Positions 17,782-26,724 of a stretch of DNA of 64,000 nucleotides are shown in pieces; the first letter of the stretch is position 1; every line of letters starts with the position of its first letter. A program made the translations under genes and the position numbers. This DNA is from Kordia periserrulae (lineage in GTDB: Bacteria > Bacteroidota > Bacteroidia > Flavobacteriales > Flavobacteriaceae). Below the pieces are notes generated by a model, which worked only from the letters and a program-made list of their open reading frames with translations, was not told where the DNA came from and ran no database searches. The stretch spans positions 310,001 through 374,000 of the forward strand of contig NZ_QBKT01000002.1 in assembly GCF_003054265.1 (NCBI RefSeq). The letters run 5' to 3'.

Positions 17782-19293
17782 TTATTCGTTGATAATTATT
17801 TTATGATTTTTCAGATGATCGTCTGTTTCTCCAACCTTTAAGTCGATATACATACGATTTCCTGTAATGCGTTGCAATTTGGTTTCTGTAATTCCTTCAA
17901 TTGGAAGGACTTTGTTCGTGTTGGAATTTGACGGTCTTCCAGCTGCAGCAATATTTGCCAACGCCGCTGCCAATAACGGTTCGTTTTCATCACCTAACAC
18001 ACCAAGATTGGTTAAATCTTCCGCCAATTCAATATCAGGATTTAGTCCGTCCGTATAATTTGAAAATCCTGCGCTGTTTTCCAAACGAGAGATTAAAGGT
18101 TGCATTGCCCATTTGTGATTTGGATTCAATTGCTCGTCGCCAAAGGTCCACGAAGGCGAATCGTATAAGGAAACCGAAGCTTCATTTTTTCCTGTTGTAG
18201 TTGTTCCTACTTGTACGACATCAATATATGGCGCTAAGGAATTGATGACCAATTCACTTGCAGAAGCTGTACTTCCTGTCGTAATGACGTACACTTTTGA
18301 CAATCCTAAACTATTGATAGCCGCTCCTGTACTTAAGGAACTTCTAAAGTAGCGGTTTTCTTGTTCGTCTGTTAAAATCGGTTGAATTTTATCATTGTAT
18401 CTAAATTTGGTAAACAATTGCCCGTCAAATTGTCCTGTAACCATGCTTCCTAAGTTGATAGCACTGCTTACAAATCCGCCTGGATTGTAACGGAAATCCA
18501 ATACCAATTCGTTTACACCTTGTCCTTGAAAGTTGGCAAACACATCATTTAATTGTGCATCAAAATTTGAAATGAATTGATTGTACATAATATAACCCAC
18601 TTTTTTCGTACCAACGTCAAACGTAGTATTTACTAAAATTGGATTTTCTGTAATGTTTGCTCTTGTTAAATCGATATTTCTTCCGTTAGGAGTAATAGAA
18701 CGCACGCCGTTATTAACAGTTAAATCAGCTAAATTAAAGGTGTACGAGCCTGCATCAAGCAATCCTAAATTGTTATCAGTAGACGAATTAAAATATAAAC
18801 TTTGTCCGTTTACTGCATACACAATATCGCCACGGTGAATGTCTTTTCCATCTGCATCAGAACCTGGAATGATATAACGGACATAGCCAATTACTTCTGG
18901 ACTTCCACTGTTTAGATAAATATAACGCACATCCGCACCATCCGTAGCAGAAGTTCCTTGCTGAGAATTTTGCAGCACATCATAATTATCAACAATCACA
19001 CTAAAACGATCATCAGGATGACGTAAATGCTCAAATAAATCTGCTGGATTCGGATAGCTTTGTAAAAAAGAAATATATCCTTCGGCATTGTCAAGCTTGC
19101 TATCGGCTAAATCGGTCACTTCTCCTTGCCAAAAATACCACAGATTCAATCCTTTCCATACAAAGTCTTGAATTTCAATATTTGCAGGTACACTAAACAG
19201 ATTATCATCTTGATCGGTACAGCTAGTAGTTGCTATTGTAGCAGCAACAAACAGCAGCAGCAATTTTTTTACATTCATAATTTTCTTTGTCAT
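17782..19293 (-). CDS. S41-family (C-terminal processing) peptidase lipoprotein
   Basis: 503 residues with lipobox ATTSC (Cys25), so it is envelope-anchored. A PDZ-like domain lies at about 125-215 (IPGSDADG, IHRGDIVYAVNG) and the S41 catalytic core at about 230-380. Aligned to Prc/CtpA, the nucleophile is Ser344 in STASASE and the general base is Lys369 in TTTTGK, 25 residues apart as in Prc. Such proteases clip the C-termini of exported proteins. A second ATG five codons in (19278) is an equally good start. The gene is divergent from the ECF sigma factor gene at 19416, with 122 nt between. Confidence 0.92.
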   Translation of the reverse strand: MTKKIMNVKKLLLLFVAATIATTSCTDQDDNLFSVPANIEIQDFVWKGLNLWYFWQGEVTDLADSKLDNAEGYISFLQSYPNPADLFEHLRHPDDRFSVIVDNYDVLQNSQQGTSATDGADVRYIYLNSGSPEVIGYVRYIIPGSDADGKDIHRGDIVYAVNGQSLYFNSSTDNNLGLLDAGSYTFNLADLTVNNGVRSITPNGRNIDLTRANITENPILVNTTFDVGTKKVGYIMYNQFISNFDAQLNDVFANFQGQGVNELVLDFRYNPGGFVSSAINLGSMVTGQFDGQLFTKFRYNDKIQPILTDEQENRYFRSSLSTGAAINSLGLSKVYVITTGSTASASELVINSLAPYIDVVQVGTTTTGKNEASVSLYDSPSWTFGDEQLNPNHKWAMQPLISRLENSAGFSNYTDGLNPDIELAEDLTNLGVLGDENEPLLAAALANIAAAGRPSNSNTNKVLPIEGITETKLQRITGNRMYIDLKVGETDDHLKNHKIIINE

Positions 19294-19415
19294 AGTTTGT
19301 ATTTACTTTTATAAACACTAAAAATAGCCACATTATTGTAAAATAAAAATTATTTGTAACAAATTCGTAACTCGTTCGTCTTCCTTGTAACTAACCGAAA
19401 TCAATACATCATAAA

Positions 19416-19925
19416 ATGAAACAGGCAGATTTTTTACATACTGTATTGCCTTTTAAAGACAAATTATACCGTTTGGCAAAGCGTTTGCTAGTTTCTAATG
19501 AAGAAGCAGAAGATGCGACACAAGAAGTATTGATGAAGTTATGGTCTAAAAAATCGAAAATAGAAGCTTATAATAATGTAGAAGCTTTTGCGATGACGAT
19601 GACAAAGAATTATTGCTTGGACAAATTAAAATCGAAACAAGCTGGAAATTTAAAATTAGTTCATAGCAATTATAAAGACGAAAACACTTCTTTACAAAAA
19701 GAAGTTGAATTAAGAGATAGTGTGAGTTTTGTACACGAGATTATGGAAGAACTGCCAGAGCAACAAAAAATTATCATACAATTGCGAGATGTAGAACAGT
19801 ATGATTTTGAAGAAATTGCCAAAGTAGTGGATATGAATCCAACAGCCATTCGCGTCGCATTATCAAGAGCAAGAAAATACATAAGACAAGAACTTATAAA
19901 AAAACACAACTATGGAGTTAGCTAA
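19416..19925 (+). CDS. ECF RNA polymerase sigma factor
   Basis: 169 residues: sigma region 2 at about 8-75 (LYRLAKRLLVSNEEAEDATQEVLMKLW, the region 2.2 signature) and region 4 at about 105-160 (ELPEQQKIIIQLRDVEQYDFEEIAKV, then an HTH ending RVALSRARKYIRQEL). No region 1.1 or 3, so it is an ECF/sigma-70 group 4 factor. It overlaps the next gene by 14 nt, so the pair is translationally coupled and the product of that gene is the likely anti-sigma partner. Confidence 0.95.
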   Translation: MKQADFLHTVLPFKDKLYRLAKRLLVSNEEAEDATQEVLMKLWSKKSKIEAYNNVEAFAMTMTKNYCLDKLKSKQAGNLKLVHSNYKDENTSLQKEVELRDSVSFVHEIMEELPEQQKIIIQLRDVEQYDFEEIAKVVDMNPTAIRVALSRARKYIRQELIKKHNYGVS

Positions 19926-20334
19926 CATAGAAAATTTACTAGAGAAGTATTTTGAAGCAACAACAACGGTTCAAGAAGAACAAGAGTTACAAGCGTATTT
20001 TTCGCAAGACAATGTGGCGCCGCATTTGCAAGAGTACCAACCCATGTTTCAATGTTTTACCAATCTAAAAGCCGAGACATCTACTCGCAACGTTCCATTA
20101 CAACCTAGAAAAAATTATTTAAAATGGATTTCTGTCGCCGCCGTATTTGTTCTCACAACGAGTTTGTTCATCAACGAATGGAACAAACAACGACAAGCCG
20201 AAGAAGCTTTTGAATACTTTAAAACTACCATGGCATTGGTATCGCAAAGTTTCAATTCTGGCGCAAGTCACATCAATTATTTAACACAATTTGAAGAAAC
20301 AACAAACAAAATTTTTAAAACCGAAAACAATTAA
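19912..20334 (+). CDS. Short membrane protein coupled to the sigma factor, candidate anti-sigma factor
   Basis: 140 residues: an acidic N-terminal helical domain (NIENLLEKYFEATTTVQEEQEL), one transmembrane helix at about 68-84 (WISVAAVFVLTTSLFI) and a periplasmic tail. The layout (cytoplasmic helical domain, one helix, gene overlapping the sigma gene) is that of anti-sigma regulators, but no zinc-binding HxxxCxxC motif is present. The next gene starts 6 nt downstream, so it belongs to the same operon. Confidence 0.8.
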   Translation: MELANIENLLEKYFEATTTVQEEQELQAYFSQDNVAPHLQEYQPMFQCFTNLKAETSTRNVPLQPRKNYLKWISVAAVFVLTTSLFINEWNKQRQAEEAFEYFKTTMALVSQSFNSGASHINYLTQFEETTNKIFKTENN

Positions 20335-20340
20335 TTTATA

Positions 20341-20880
20341 ATGAAAAAGATAGCAATATTCGTAATGTTATTGGCGATGCCAGTACTTACATTTGGACAA
20401 AATATTTTTGAAAAATATGCCGATAATGAGCAAGTAACCTATGTGTCTATTAGCCCAAAAATGTTTAAAATGTTGGCAACCATGGGAATTGACTCTAACG
20501 ATCCTGAAGCGAAAGAGTTTTTAGCAATGGTGAATAGCATGAAGAGTCTGCAAGTGATTGCAACTGAAAACGATAATATTTCAGCAGATTTGAAAAATTG
20601 GGTAAGCAAGCAATCTTCTAAATTAGACGAGCTTATGCAAGTGCGCGACGGTGATACACGTGTAAAGTTTTACGTGAAAGAAGGAAAAAGTCCAACACAC
20701 GTAAAAGAACTGTTGATGTTTATCACAGGAATAGAAGATAAAGTACAATTAAAGGATAGAAAAATTAATACGGTAGTTGTATCTTTATTAGGTGATATTG
20801 ATTTAACACAAGTTTCCAAACTGACAAATCAAATGAACATTCCTGGTGGAGAGCATTTAAAGAGTGTTAAGAAGAACTAA
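20341..20880 (+). CDS. DUF4252 exported protein 1
   Basis: 179 residues with a signal peptide (cleavage after about TFGQ, residue 20) and no lipobox cysteine. The body, opening FEKYADNEQVTYVSISPKMF, and the pattern VKFYVKEGKSPTHVKELLMFITG match the DUF4252 family, restricted to Bacteroidota and of unknown biochemical function. It is the third gene of the sigma operon. A second DUF4252-like protein follows after a strong hairpin. Confidence 0.88.
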   Translation: MKKIAIFVMLLAMPVLTFGQNIFEKYADNEQVTYVSISPKMFKMLATMGIDSNDPEAKEFLAMVNSMKSLQVIATENDNISADLKNWVSKQSSKLDELMQVRDGDTRVKFYVKEGKSPTHVKELLMFITGIEDKVQLKDRKINTVVVSLLGDIDLTQVSKLTNQMNIPGGEHLKSVKKN

Positions 20881-20896
20881 AAAAGCATATCTCTAA

Positions 20897-20937
20897 AAAA
20901 TGCGTCAATGAGCAAAACTTGCTCATTGGCGTATTTT
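20897..20937 (+). terminator. Terminator between the two DUF4252 genes
   Basis: A stem of about 19 bp with two G-U/mismatch positions: outer AAAATGCG / CGTATTTT, inner CAATGAGCAA/TTGCTCATTG (20906-20915 and 20919-20928), loop AAC. A T-rich tail follows. Confidence 0.75.
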
Positions 20938-20974
20938 ATATTATCATCACATCAAAAAACATAAAAACCAGATT

Positions 20975-21514
20975 ATGAAAAAATATACATCACTTTTACT
21001 GCTGTTTGTTCTTTTTATAGGAATTACGAGTTGTTCGGATAAAAATAGTTTGCATAACTATTTTGTAGATCACGCTGAAAAAACGGGGTTTTTCTCCACA
21101 ACACTTCCTGTAAGTTTGTTGCGCAATGAAGCGTTGCAATTGACCACAAAACAAAAAGAAGCTGTGGATGCTATAGAGCATATCAATTTGTTATTTTACA
21201 AATACGATGCTGCAAAAGAAGCGGAGTTTTCAACGGAAAGAAGCACTATTAGCTCAATTTTAAAGAGTGAAAAATACCAAGAGTTGATCAATTTAGGAAC
21301 CAACGGAATCATTAAATATATTGGTACTGATGATGCCATGGACGAAATTGTTGTTTTCTTGGCAAATAAAGACAACGGATTTGCCGTAACGCGCATTATT
21401 GGCGACAATATGACTTTGGAAAAATTTATGGAGTTGTACAAGCTCACCCAACAAAAAGATGTTCCGCTCAATTTTAATTTGGGCAGCATTACGAATATGT
21501 TTTCAAACAATTAA
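20975..21514 (+). CDS. DUF4252-like lipoprotein 2
   Basis: 179 residues, the same length as the preceding protein, with lipobox ITSC (Cys20), so it is a lipoprotein. The central IVVFLANKDNGFAVTRIIGDNMTLEKFMELYKL segment corresponds to the C-terminal part of DUF4252 proteins, with weaker similarity than the first copy. The tandem pair, one soluble and one lipid-anchored, is a recurrent arrangement downstream of a flavobacterial ECF sigma factor. The role is unknown. Confidence 0.82.
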   Translation: MKKYTSLLLLFVLFIGITSCSDKNSLHNYFVDHAEKTGFFSTTLPVSLLRNEALQLTTKQKEAVDAIEHINLLFYKYDAAKEAEFSTERSTISSILKSEKYQELINLGTNGIIKYIGTDDAMDEIVVFLANKDNGFAVTRIIGDNMTLEKFMELYKLTQQKDVPLNFNLGSITNMFSNN

Positions 21515-21552
21515 AAAATGGATAAATGCATGCGCATTTATCCATTTTCTTA
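21515..21552. terminator. Bidirectional terminator
   Basis: Perfect 15 bp stem (21515-21529 and 21534-21548) with an ATGC loop, A-run before and T-run after. It serves the plus-strand lipoprotein gene and the convergent gene ending at 21574. Confidence 0.85.
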
Positions 21553-21573
21553 AAATTTATAGATTGTAACCGT

Positions 21574-22110
21574 TTATTTAAGCGTAAAAAAGTAAATCAA
21601 TACCAAAGCAACAACTGCAAGAATGATAAAAAAGGTGATTTCTTTTAACTCTCTTTTTTTGATTTGAAGACGATTTTCGTACTCTCGTTCCAAAATCTCA
21701 TCATGTACTTTTTGATTATAAGTATCCAAAAGCTTTTTTTGGAGTATGTCTATTCCTTTTGCAAATTCTTCCGAACTGACATTTTCTTTCGCTAAAAACG
21801 TACACTCAAAACTATCGTATAAGTCAAAATCAGAAAATTCATTTTTCTTATTATTAACTTTTGATAAAGTATTCAAGTCAATTTTTGGAATTCGCACAGA
21901 GCATTCCATTATATGGTCAATAGATAGATTTTTGAGAATCTCTTCCAAATTGCTATCCATGTTTCCAAAATGAATTCCCGAACCGTATTTGTCTTCAATA
22001 AAAGATTTGAATGTTTTATTGTAGATTCTTTTTTTAATTTGAAGTCTTCCCTTTTTTTGTTCGACATTCAAATTAATATTGCCGCTATTATTTGTGAGTT
22101 TAATATTCAC
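21574..22110 (-). CDS. Tail-anchored hypothetical protein
   Basis: 178 residues, no signal peptide, Lys/Asn-rich. A coiled-coil-like charged helix (about 115-155) leads into a single C-terminal transmembrane helix (ITFFIILAVVALVLIYFF, about 157-175), so most of the protein should be cytoplasmic with a tail anchor. I do not recognise the family. It is monocistronic and low in GC. It ends at the bidirectional terminator and starts 71 nt after the purB stop. Confidence 0.75.
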   Translation of the reverse strand: MNIKLTNNSGNINLNVEQKKGRLQIKKRIYNKTFKSFIEDKYGSGIHFGNMDSNLEEILKNLSIDHIMECSVRIPKIDLNTLSKVNNKKNEFSDFDLYDSFECTFLAKENVSSEEFAKGIDILQKKLLDTYNQKVHDEILEREYENRLQIKKRELKEITFFIILAVVALVLIYFFTLK

Positions 22111-22181
22111 AACATCTATTTTTGTTAGTTCTTGGTTTTCTGCAAAATTAACAAAAAAACCATGTGACAGGCTATGAAATT

Positions 22182-23525
22182 TTAAATTCCAGTATAATTC
22201 TTAGGATTTATTTGCTTTAATTCGTCTTTTACAGCGTCTGATACTGTCAAGGTATCAATAAAATTAGCAATTGACGTTTGTGTAATTTTCTCGTTAGTCC
22301 GCGTCAATCCTTTCAATGCTTCGTACGGATTTGGATAATTTTCTCTTCTCAAAATGGTTTGAATTGCTTCTGCAACGACTGCCCAATTATTTTCCAAATC
22401 TTCTTCAAATTTTACTTCATTCAACAATAATTTGTGCAAACCTTTGAGTGTAGACTGAAAACCAATCAAGGTATGCCCAAACGGAACACCTACATTTCTA
22501 AGCACGGTTGAGTCTGTTAAATCGCGTTGCAATCTTGAAATTGGCAGTTTTGCAGCTAAATGTGTAAAAATAGCATTGGCAATGCCTAAATTTCCTTCAC
22601 TGTTTTCAAAATCTATCGGATTAACTTTATGTGGCATTGCAGACGAACCAACTTCACCTTTCTTGATTTTTTGCTTGAAGTAATCCATGGAAATATATGT
22701 CCAAAAATCACGATTCAAGTCAATAATAATGGTATTAATTCGTTTCAAACCATCAAAAATGCCTGCTAAATGGTCGTAATGCTCAATTTGAGTCGTAGGG
22801 AAGGAGTGATGCAATCCTAAAATGCGCTCCACAAAATCTGTCCCAAATGCTTTCCAATCTACTGTAGGATAGGCTACTTTGTGTGCATTGAAATTTCCTG
22901 TAGCGCCACCAAATTTAGCAGCGTGTGGAATAACCGACATCGTTTCTACTTGTGCTTCAATACGCGTGATAAAGACTTCAATTTCTTTGCCCAAACGTGT
23001 TGGCGAAGCCGGCTGACCGTGCGTTCGCGCTAGCATAGGAACATGTTCCCATTCACTTGATAATTCTTTCAATTTTTCTAAAACCTGTACCAATTCTGGA
23101 AGATATACTTGCTGAATGGCTTCTTTGATAGAAAGCGGAATGGCAGTATTGTTGATATCTTGCGACGTCAATCCGAAGTGGATAAACTCTTTGTATTTTG
23201 CAATGTTTAATTGATCAAACTTTTCCTTGATGAAATACTCAACCGCTTTTACATCATGATTGGTTACTTTTTCAATTTCTTTGATGGCGTGTGCATCTTC
23301 GGAAGAAAAATTTTCATAAATGGCGCGCAAATCGTCAAAAAGAGAAGCGTCAAAATCGTCCAATTGTGGCAACGGAAGATTGCACAATGCAATAAAATAT
23401 TCAATTTCGACTAAAACGCGGTATTTAATGAGTGATTCTTCACTAAAATAAGCAGCTAAAGCGATGGTTTTACTACGATATCTTCCATCAATAGGGGAAA
23501 TGGCGTTAAGCGGTGTAAGCGTCAT
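22182..23525 (-). CDS. purB: Adenylosuccinate lyase
   Basis: 447 residues, full length. Fumarase/aspartase superfamily signatures are present: TSQD (120-123), THGQPASPT with His169 as general acid, and GSSAMPHKVNP (293-303) carrying the mobile-loop catalytic serine. The enzyme cleaves SAICAR and adenylosuccinate, releasing fumarate, in purine synthesis. A TATATTTG -7 element lies on the minus strand at 23551-23558, about 25 nt before the ATG. The HEAT-like gene upstream (23593-24165) is on the same strand but has its own spacing. Confidence 0.97.
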   Translation of the reverse strand: MTLTPLNAISPIDGRYRSKTIALAAYFSEESLIKYRVLVEIEYFIALCNLPLPQLDDFDASLFDDLRAIYENFSSEDAHAIKEIEKVTNHDVKAVEYFIKEKFDQLNIAKYKEFIHFGLTSQDINNTAIPLSIKEAIQQVYLPELVQVLEKLKELSSEWEHVPMLARTHGQPASPTRLGKEIEVFITRIEAQVETMSVIPHAAKFGGATGNFNAHKVAYPTVDWKAFGTDFVERILGLHHSFPTTQIEHYDHLAGIFDGLKRINTIIIDLNRDFWTYISMDYFKQKIKKGEVGSSAMPHKVNPIDFENSEGNLGIANAIFTHLAAKLPISRLQRDLTDSTVLRNVGVPFGHTLIGFQSTLKGLHKLLLNEVKFEEDLENNWAVVAEAIQTILRRENYPNPYEALKGLTRTNEKITQTSIANFIDTLTVSDAVKDELKQINPKNYTGI

Positions 23526-23592
23526 TGTGTTTGTGTTGTTGTTGAAGCCACAAATATACTTGTTACGTTGCTTGAAATAAAATTTTACTACT

Positions 23593-24165
23593 TCATTTTC
23601 TCGCTTTTTTTATACGTTTTATCAGTTCTCTAGCTCTGGCTTTAAAAGCAGCACTTTCTAACGCATAATCACGTTCTAAGATTTGAAGCAATTCTTCGTG
23701 AATCCAGTCGAATTCTGTACCTAATAAATACAATGAACGCATGGAATACGCTTTTACGGCAACTTTTTGGTCGCTAATCATCCAATCAAAACAAGCTTCT
23801 GTAATTTTTTCACGGTGTTTTTTGGTTAATTTTTCTTTGGTTTGATTGTTATGTTTATGATAAAACGCTTCTATCAAATACTCCGCAACTTTTGCCATAG
23901 GTCGTACAGCGGCATCTATGTGTACCGTGTGCATTTTTTCAATATAGATATCTAAATGGGGAAGAATGGCATTCAAATCTTCTCTCGCAACAAATTCAAA
24001 TAACCAAGCAGCTCTGGCAGAAATTTTATCGTCTACCGTAAAAACGACTTCTAATAACGTGGGCAATAATTCCGGATTATTGAGGACTATTGTGGCATAA
24101 TAATTTCGCTTTTCGCGCGAATGATTTACATAATTTAGCTCCGCATAGAGTTGTTCAAATGTCAT
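23593..24165 (-). CDS. HEAT/ARM-repeat-like cytoplasmic protein
   Basis: 190 residues, entirely helical, without signal peptide. Paired helices spaced about 35 residues apart (LLPTLLEVVFTVDDKISARAAWLFEFVA and later KVAVKAYSMRSLYLLG) resemble HEAT/ARM solenoid repeats. Related flavobacterial proteins are sometimes mislabelled adenylosuccinate lyase because they sit next to purB, but there is no lyase motif here. It is probably a protein-binding scaffold. It is divergent from the haem-binding protein gene at 24202. Confidence 0.75.
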   Translation of the reverse strand: MTFEQLYAELNYVNHSREKRNYYATIVLNNPELLPTLLEVVFTVDDKISARAAWLFEFVAREDLNAILPHLDIYIEKMHTVHIDAAVRPMAKVAEYLIEAFYHKHNNQTKEKLTKKHREKITEACFDWMISDQKVAVKAYSMRSLYLLGTEFDWIHEELLQILERDYALESAAFKARARELIKRIKKARK

Positions 24166-24201
24166 AGTTTTTATATTTTTAGACCAAATAAAAATAACAA
24201 C

Positions 24202-24678
24202 ATGAAGATACTTAAAAAAATAGCAGTTTTAGCATTAATTGCACTGGTAGTTTTACAATTTTTCGGTCCTGAACGTAATGAAGGTGACATTACAGATTTA
24301 GAACCGTTTATTGCAGAAACCAATCCGCCAGCGTCGGTTCAAGCGTCTTTAAAAGTGGCGTGTTACGATTGTCATTCGAGCAATACGCGTTATCCTTGGT
24401 ATAGCAATATTGAACCAATTTCGTATTGGATGGCAGACCATGTTGAGCACGGAAAAGACGAATTGAATTTTTCAGCGTGGAGTTCGTATTCCATCAAAAG
24501 AAAAGATCACAAATTAGAAGAAATCGTTGAAGAAATTGAAGAAGGACACATGCCAATCGCTTCGTATTTGTGGACACATGGCGATGCAAAATTGTCAGAA
24601 ACGCAAATCCAAGAAATTAAGGATTGGGTACAAACTGCACGAAGTGTACTAGCATTTAAAAAGGAAAAACCACAATAG
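24202..24678 (+). CDS. Haem-binding domain (CxxCH) protein
   Basis: 158 residues from the ATG at 24202; an upstream in-frame ATG at 24151 would precede the signal segment. A hydrophobic signal/anchor helix lies at about 5-21, then the haem-attachment motif CYDCH (Cys54, Cys57, His58) within ACYDCHSSNTRYPWYSNI, characteristic of the Haem_bd family of Bacteroidota. The C-terminal ETQIQEIKDWVQTA helix is also typical. It is a periplasmic c-type haem protein, probably in electron transfer or redox sensing; partners are not visible. Confidence 0.9.
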   Translation: MKILKKIAVLALIALVVLQFFGPERNEGDITDLEPFIAETNPPASVQASLKVACYDCHSSNTRYPWYSNIEPISYWMADHVEHGKDELNFSAWSSYSIKRKDHKLEEIVEEIEEGHMPIASYLWTHGDAKLSETQIQEIKDWVQTARSVLAFKKEKPQ

Positions 24679-24679
24679 T

Positions 24680-24761
24680 TTAGGTGTTAGGTATTGGGTG
24701 TTGGGTTTTAGGTTGAAATTTTCCAACACCAAACACCAAACACCTAAAACCAAACACCCAA
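24680..24761. repeat. GGTGTT-rich inverted repeat
   Basis: The left half (24680-24713) has TTAGGTGTT, TTGGGTGTTGGG and TTTTAGG units; the right half (24725-24761) has their complement (AACACCAAACACC, CCTAAAACCAAACACCC). The halves pair around a short spacer and could terminate both converging genes. Similar units occur at about 43478-43515 and 55020-55045. Confidence 0.7.
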
Positions 24762-25448
24762 TCAAAGTAACTCTTCCACGACAGATACAACGCCTGTAGA
24801 AGCTTTTTCCGCGATAACGGTTAGGTTTTCATAGGCGTTTTCATTTACAGAAGGTTTTGGGTCTATAAAATAGATCGGAGTATTTTGTGGCACAAAATTA
24901 ATTAAGCTTGCTGCTGGATATACTTGCATTGACGTTCCTATGATGAGTAGAATGTCTGCCTGTTGGCATTCCGCAACTGCAGTTTCAATCATCGGGACAT
25001 CTTCGCCAAACCAAACAATGTGCGGACGCAATTGAGAACCGCGCTCACATACATCTCCAACTGAAATATCGCCTGTACAATTGTAAATTTTATAAGGATA
25101 GTCAACACTTCTCATTTTAGACAATTCGCCGTGCAAGTGAATAATGTTTGAACTTCCTGCAAGTTCGTGTAAGTTGTCTACGTTTTGCGTAACAATCGTA
25201 ACATCGTATTTTTCTTCAAGTTTTACTAAAGCTTTATGTCCCTTATTGGGTTGTACTTCTTGTAACTGACGTCTTCGTTGGTTGTAAAAATCCAATACCA
25301 ATTCAGGATTTCTATCAAATCCGACAGGTGAAGCGACTTCCATGATATCGTGTCCTTCCCACAATCCGTCAGCATCCCGAAAGGTTTTGATGCCACTTTC
25401 AGCACTGATTCCAGCACCTGTTAATACGACTATTTTTGTTTTTTCCAT
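24762..25448 (-). CDS. cobB: Sir2-family NAD-dependent protein deacylase, CobB-type
   Basis: 228 residues. NAD-binding GAGISAESGI (11-20), TQNVDNLH (87-94) and catalytic His106 in HLHG are all intact. Tyr55 and Arg58 in FYNQRRRQ match the residues that in E. coli CobB accept succinyl-lysine, so desuccinylase as well as deacetylase activity is plausible. Only two cysteines (124 and 134) remain of the usual four zinc ligands. It overlaps the upstream gene by 19 nt and is probably co-transcribed with it. Confidence 0.95.
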   Translation of the reverse strand: MEKTKIVVLTGAGISAESGIKTFRDADGLWEGHDIMEVASPVGFDRNPELVLDFYNQRRRQLQEVQPNKGHKALVKLEEKYDVTIVTQNVDNLHELAGSSNIIHLHGELSKMRSVDYPYKIYNCTGDISVGDVCERGSQLRPHIVWFGEDVPMIETAVAECQQADILLIIGTSMQVYPAASLINFVPQNTPIYFIDPKPSVNENAYENLTVIAEKASTGVVSVVEELL

Positions 25449-26614
25449 TTATTGTAAATACGCGCTTTTGGTAAATTTATAAATTCGTTTTCGGAATCGT
25501 CTATAAAATCAATAAGGTCTTTTTTTAAGTATTCTTCACTTTCAATCATGCTATTGAGCAAGACGATATTGTCCTCGTGTTTTTCTAAAAAATCATACAA
25601 ATACAGTAAATTCAGTTTGGCATTTTCAAAATCTGGATATTCTTTAATGGTAGTTGCATAGGCTTTTTCGGCGAGTTCGTAATCTTCAAATTCCCAAGCT
25701 ACATTGGCACGAATGTATTCAATGAATAGGTCTTCGGTAGTTGCTTGCAAATCGTCTAAAAGCAGCATGGTTGTATTGTAATCTTTTAACATGATATAAT
25801 AATCCACAGCCATGAGTCTCGACGCGATATCGTTGGGAAATGCTTTTAAAAGTTCGTCAATGGCTTCCAATTGAAAAACTTCGTTAATTTGTGTCGCGAT
25901 TTTAATTTTGGTGATGTAATATATTTTTTTAGTAGTGAATTCGCCTTCTAAGGTATTGAGAAGCGCGAAAATTTCCTTGTATTTTTTCTTTGCAATTAGG
26001 TTTCTGTATAAGCGAAAAAATAGCAATGATTTTAAGCGATTTTTATTTGCCTCTACATCATCACTCGGAATGGTTAAGCTGTATAAATCTTTATAGGTTT
26101 CACTAAAATATTGTCCTGTAAAGTAAACAAAAACATCTTGTAATACAAACTTGTCATCTTTATAGCCTAATTGATAATCATGATAATTAATGCCTTCTCC
26201 TTCCGTAAATAATCGGAATAGTAAATGGTATTTTTTTTCATCCAAATGATAATAAAAATTCACAATACTATAAGAAGCGCCATTTTCAATATCTGCACGT
26301 ATAGTTTCTGGAAACTGTTCAAAGCGCTCTAAAAAATAGTCTTTGCCAAACGTGTTGTTAAATTCGTCCAAAGCATTACTCTCATTGACTTTTTCATTAA
26401 TTGAGAGTGCCTTTTTCGCAAAACTTTCAATGTCAAAATTATCTATAAAGAAAGACGATAACTCTTCTTCATAAAACGATGCCGATAACGCTTCGCCCAA
26501 CGCAATTACTTTTTTATCATTTTCATCGGTATTTTTTATGTACGATTCGTTCGTTTCTTGCGAAAACAACAAAAAACTATATAAAAAAAGGAGACAGGAA
26601 ATACATTTCTTCAT
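25430..26614 (-). CDS. Exported TPR-like hypothetical protein
   Basis: 394 residues with a signal peptide (hydrophobic 7-18, cleavage after about LLFSQ). The N-terminal half has no recognised fold; the C-terminal half (about 215-375) is a helical repeat region with TPR-like spacing (AVDYYIMLKDYNTTMLLLDDLQA, then ANVAWEFEDYELAEKAYA). The product is probably periplasmic. It overlaps the sirtuin gene start, so the two are translationally coupled, although one product is exported and the other cytoplasmic. The function is unknown. Confidence 0.8.
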   Translation of the reverse strand: MKKCISCLLFLYSFLLFSQETNESYIKNTDENDKKVIALGEALSASFYEEELSSFFIDNFDIESFAKKALSINEKVNESNALDEFNNTFGKDYFLERFEQFPETIRADIENGASYSIVNFYYHLDEKKYHLLFRLFTEGEGINYHDYQLGYKDDKFVLQDVFVYFTGQYFSETYKDLYSLTIPSDDVEANKNRLKSLLFFRLYRNLIAKKKYKEIFALLNTLEGEFTTKKIYYITKIKIATQINEVFQLEAIDELLKAFPNDIASRLMAVDYYIMLKDYNTTMLLLDDLQATTEDLFIEYIRANVAWEFEDYELAEKAYATTIKEYPDFENAKLNLLYLYDFLEKHEDNIVLLNSMIESEEYLKKDLIDFIDDSENEFINLPKARIYNKWKKQK

Positions 26615-26689
26615 TCATCACAATTTAGAGCTACTAAAATAATCAAAATTATTGGTGTCTTTGAGTCGATTTTAGAAACATCTTCTCAT

Positions 26690-26720
26690 TTTGTGTCTTT
26701 GGGTTTTTATGATAGATTTG
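26690..26720 (+). promoter_or_regulatory. Promoter of trmH, placed for a leaderless transcript
   Basis: TTTG (26690-26693), 19 nt, then TAGATTTG (26713-26720). Only four nucleotides separate the -7 element from the ATG at 26725, so transcription should begin at or within a base or two of the start codon. Confidence 0.7.
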
Positions 26721-26724
26721 CAAC

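Noticed and set aside
23593-24165. Second adenylosuccinate lyase
   Set aside because: It has no lyase signature; the sequence is a helical-repeat protein located next to purB.
24680-24761. CRISPR-like array suspected from repeated GGTGTT/ACACC units
   Set aside because: Units are short, irregular and without spacers; they form one inverted repeat.
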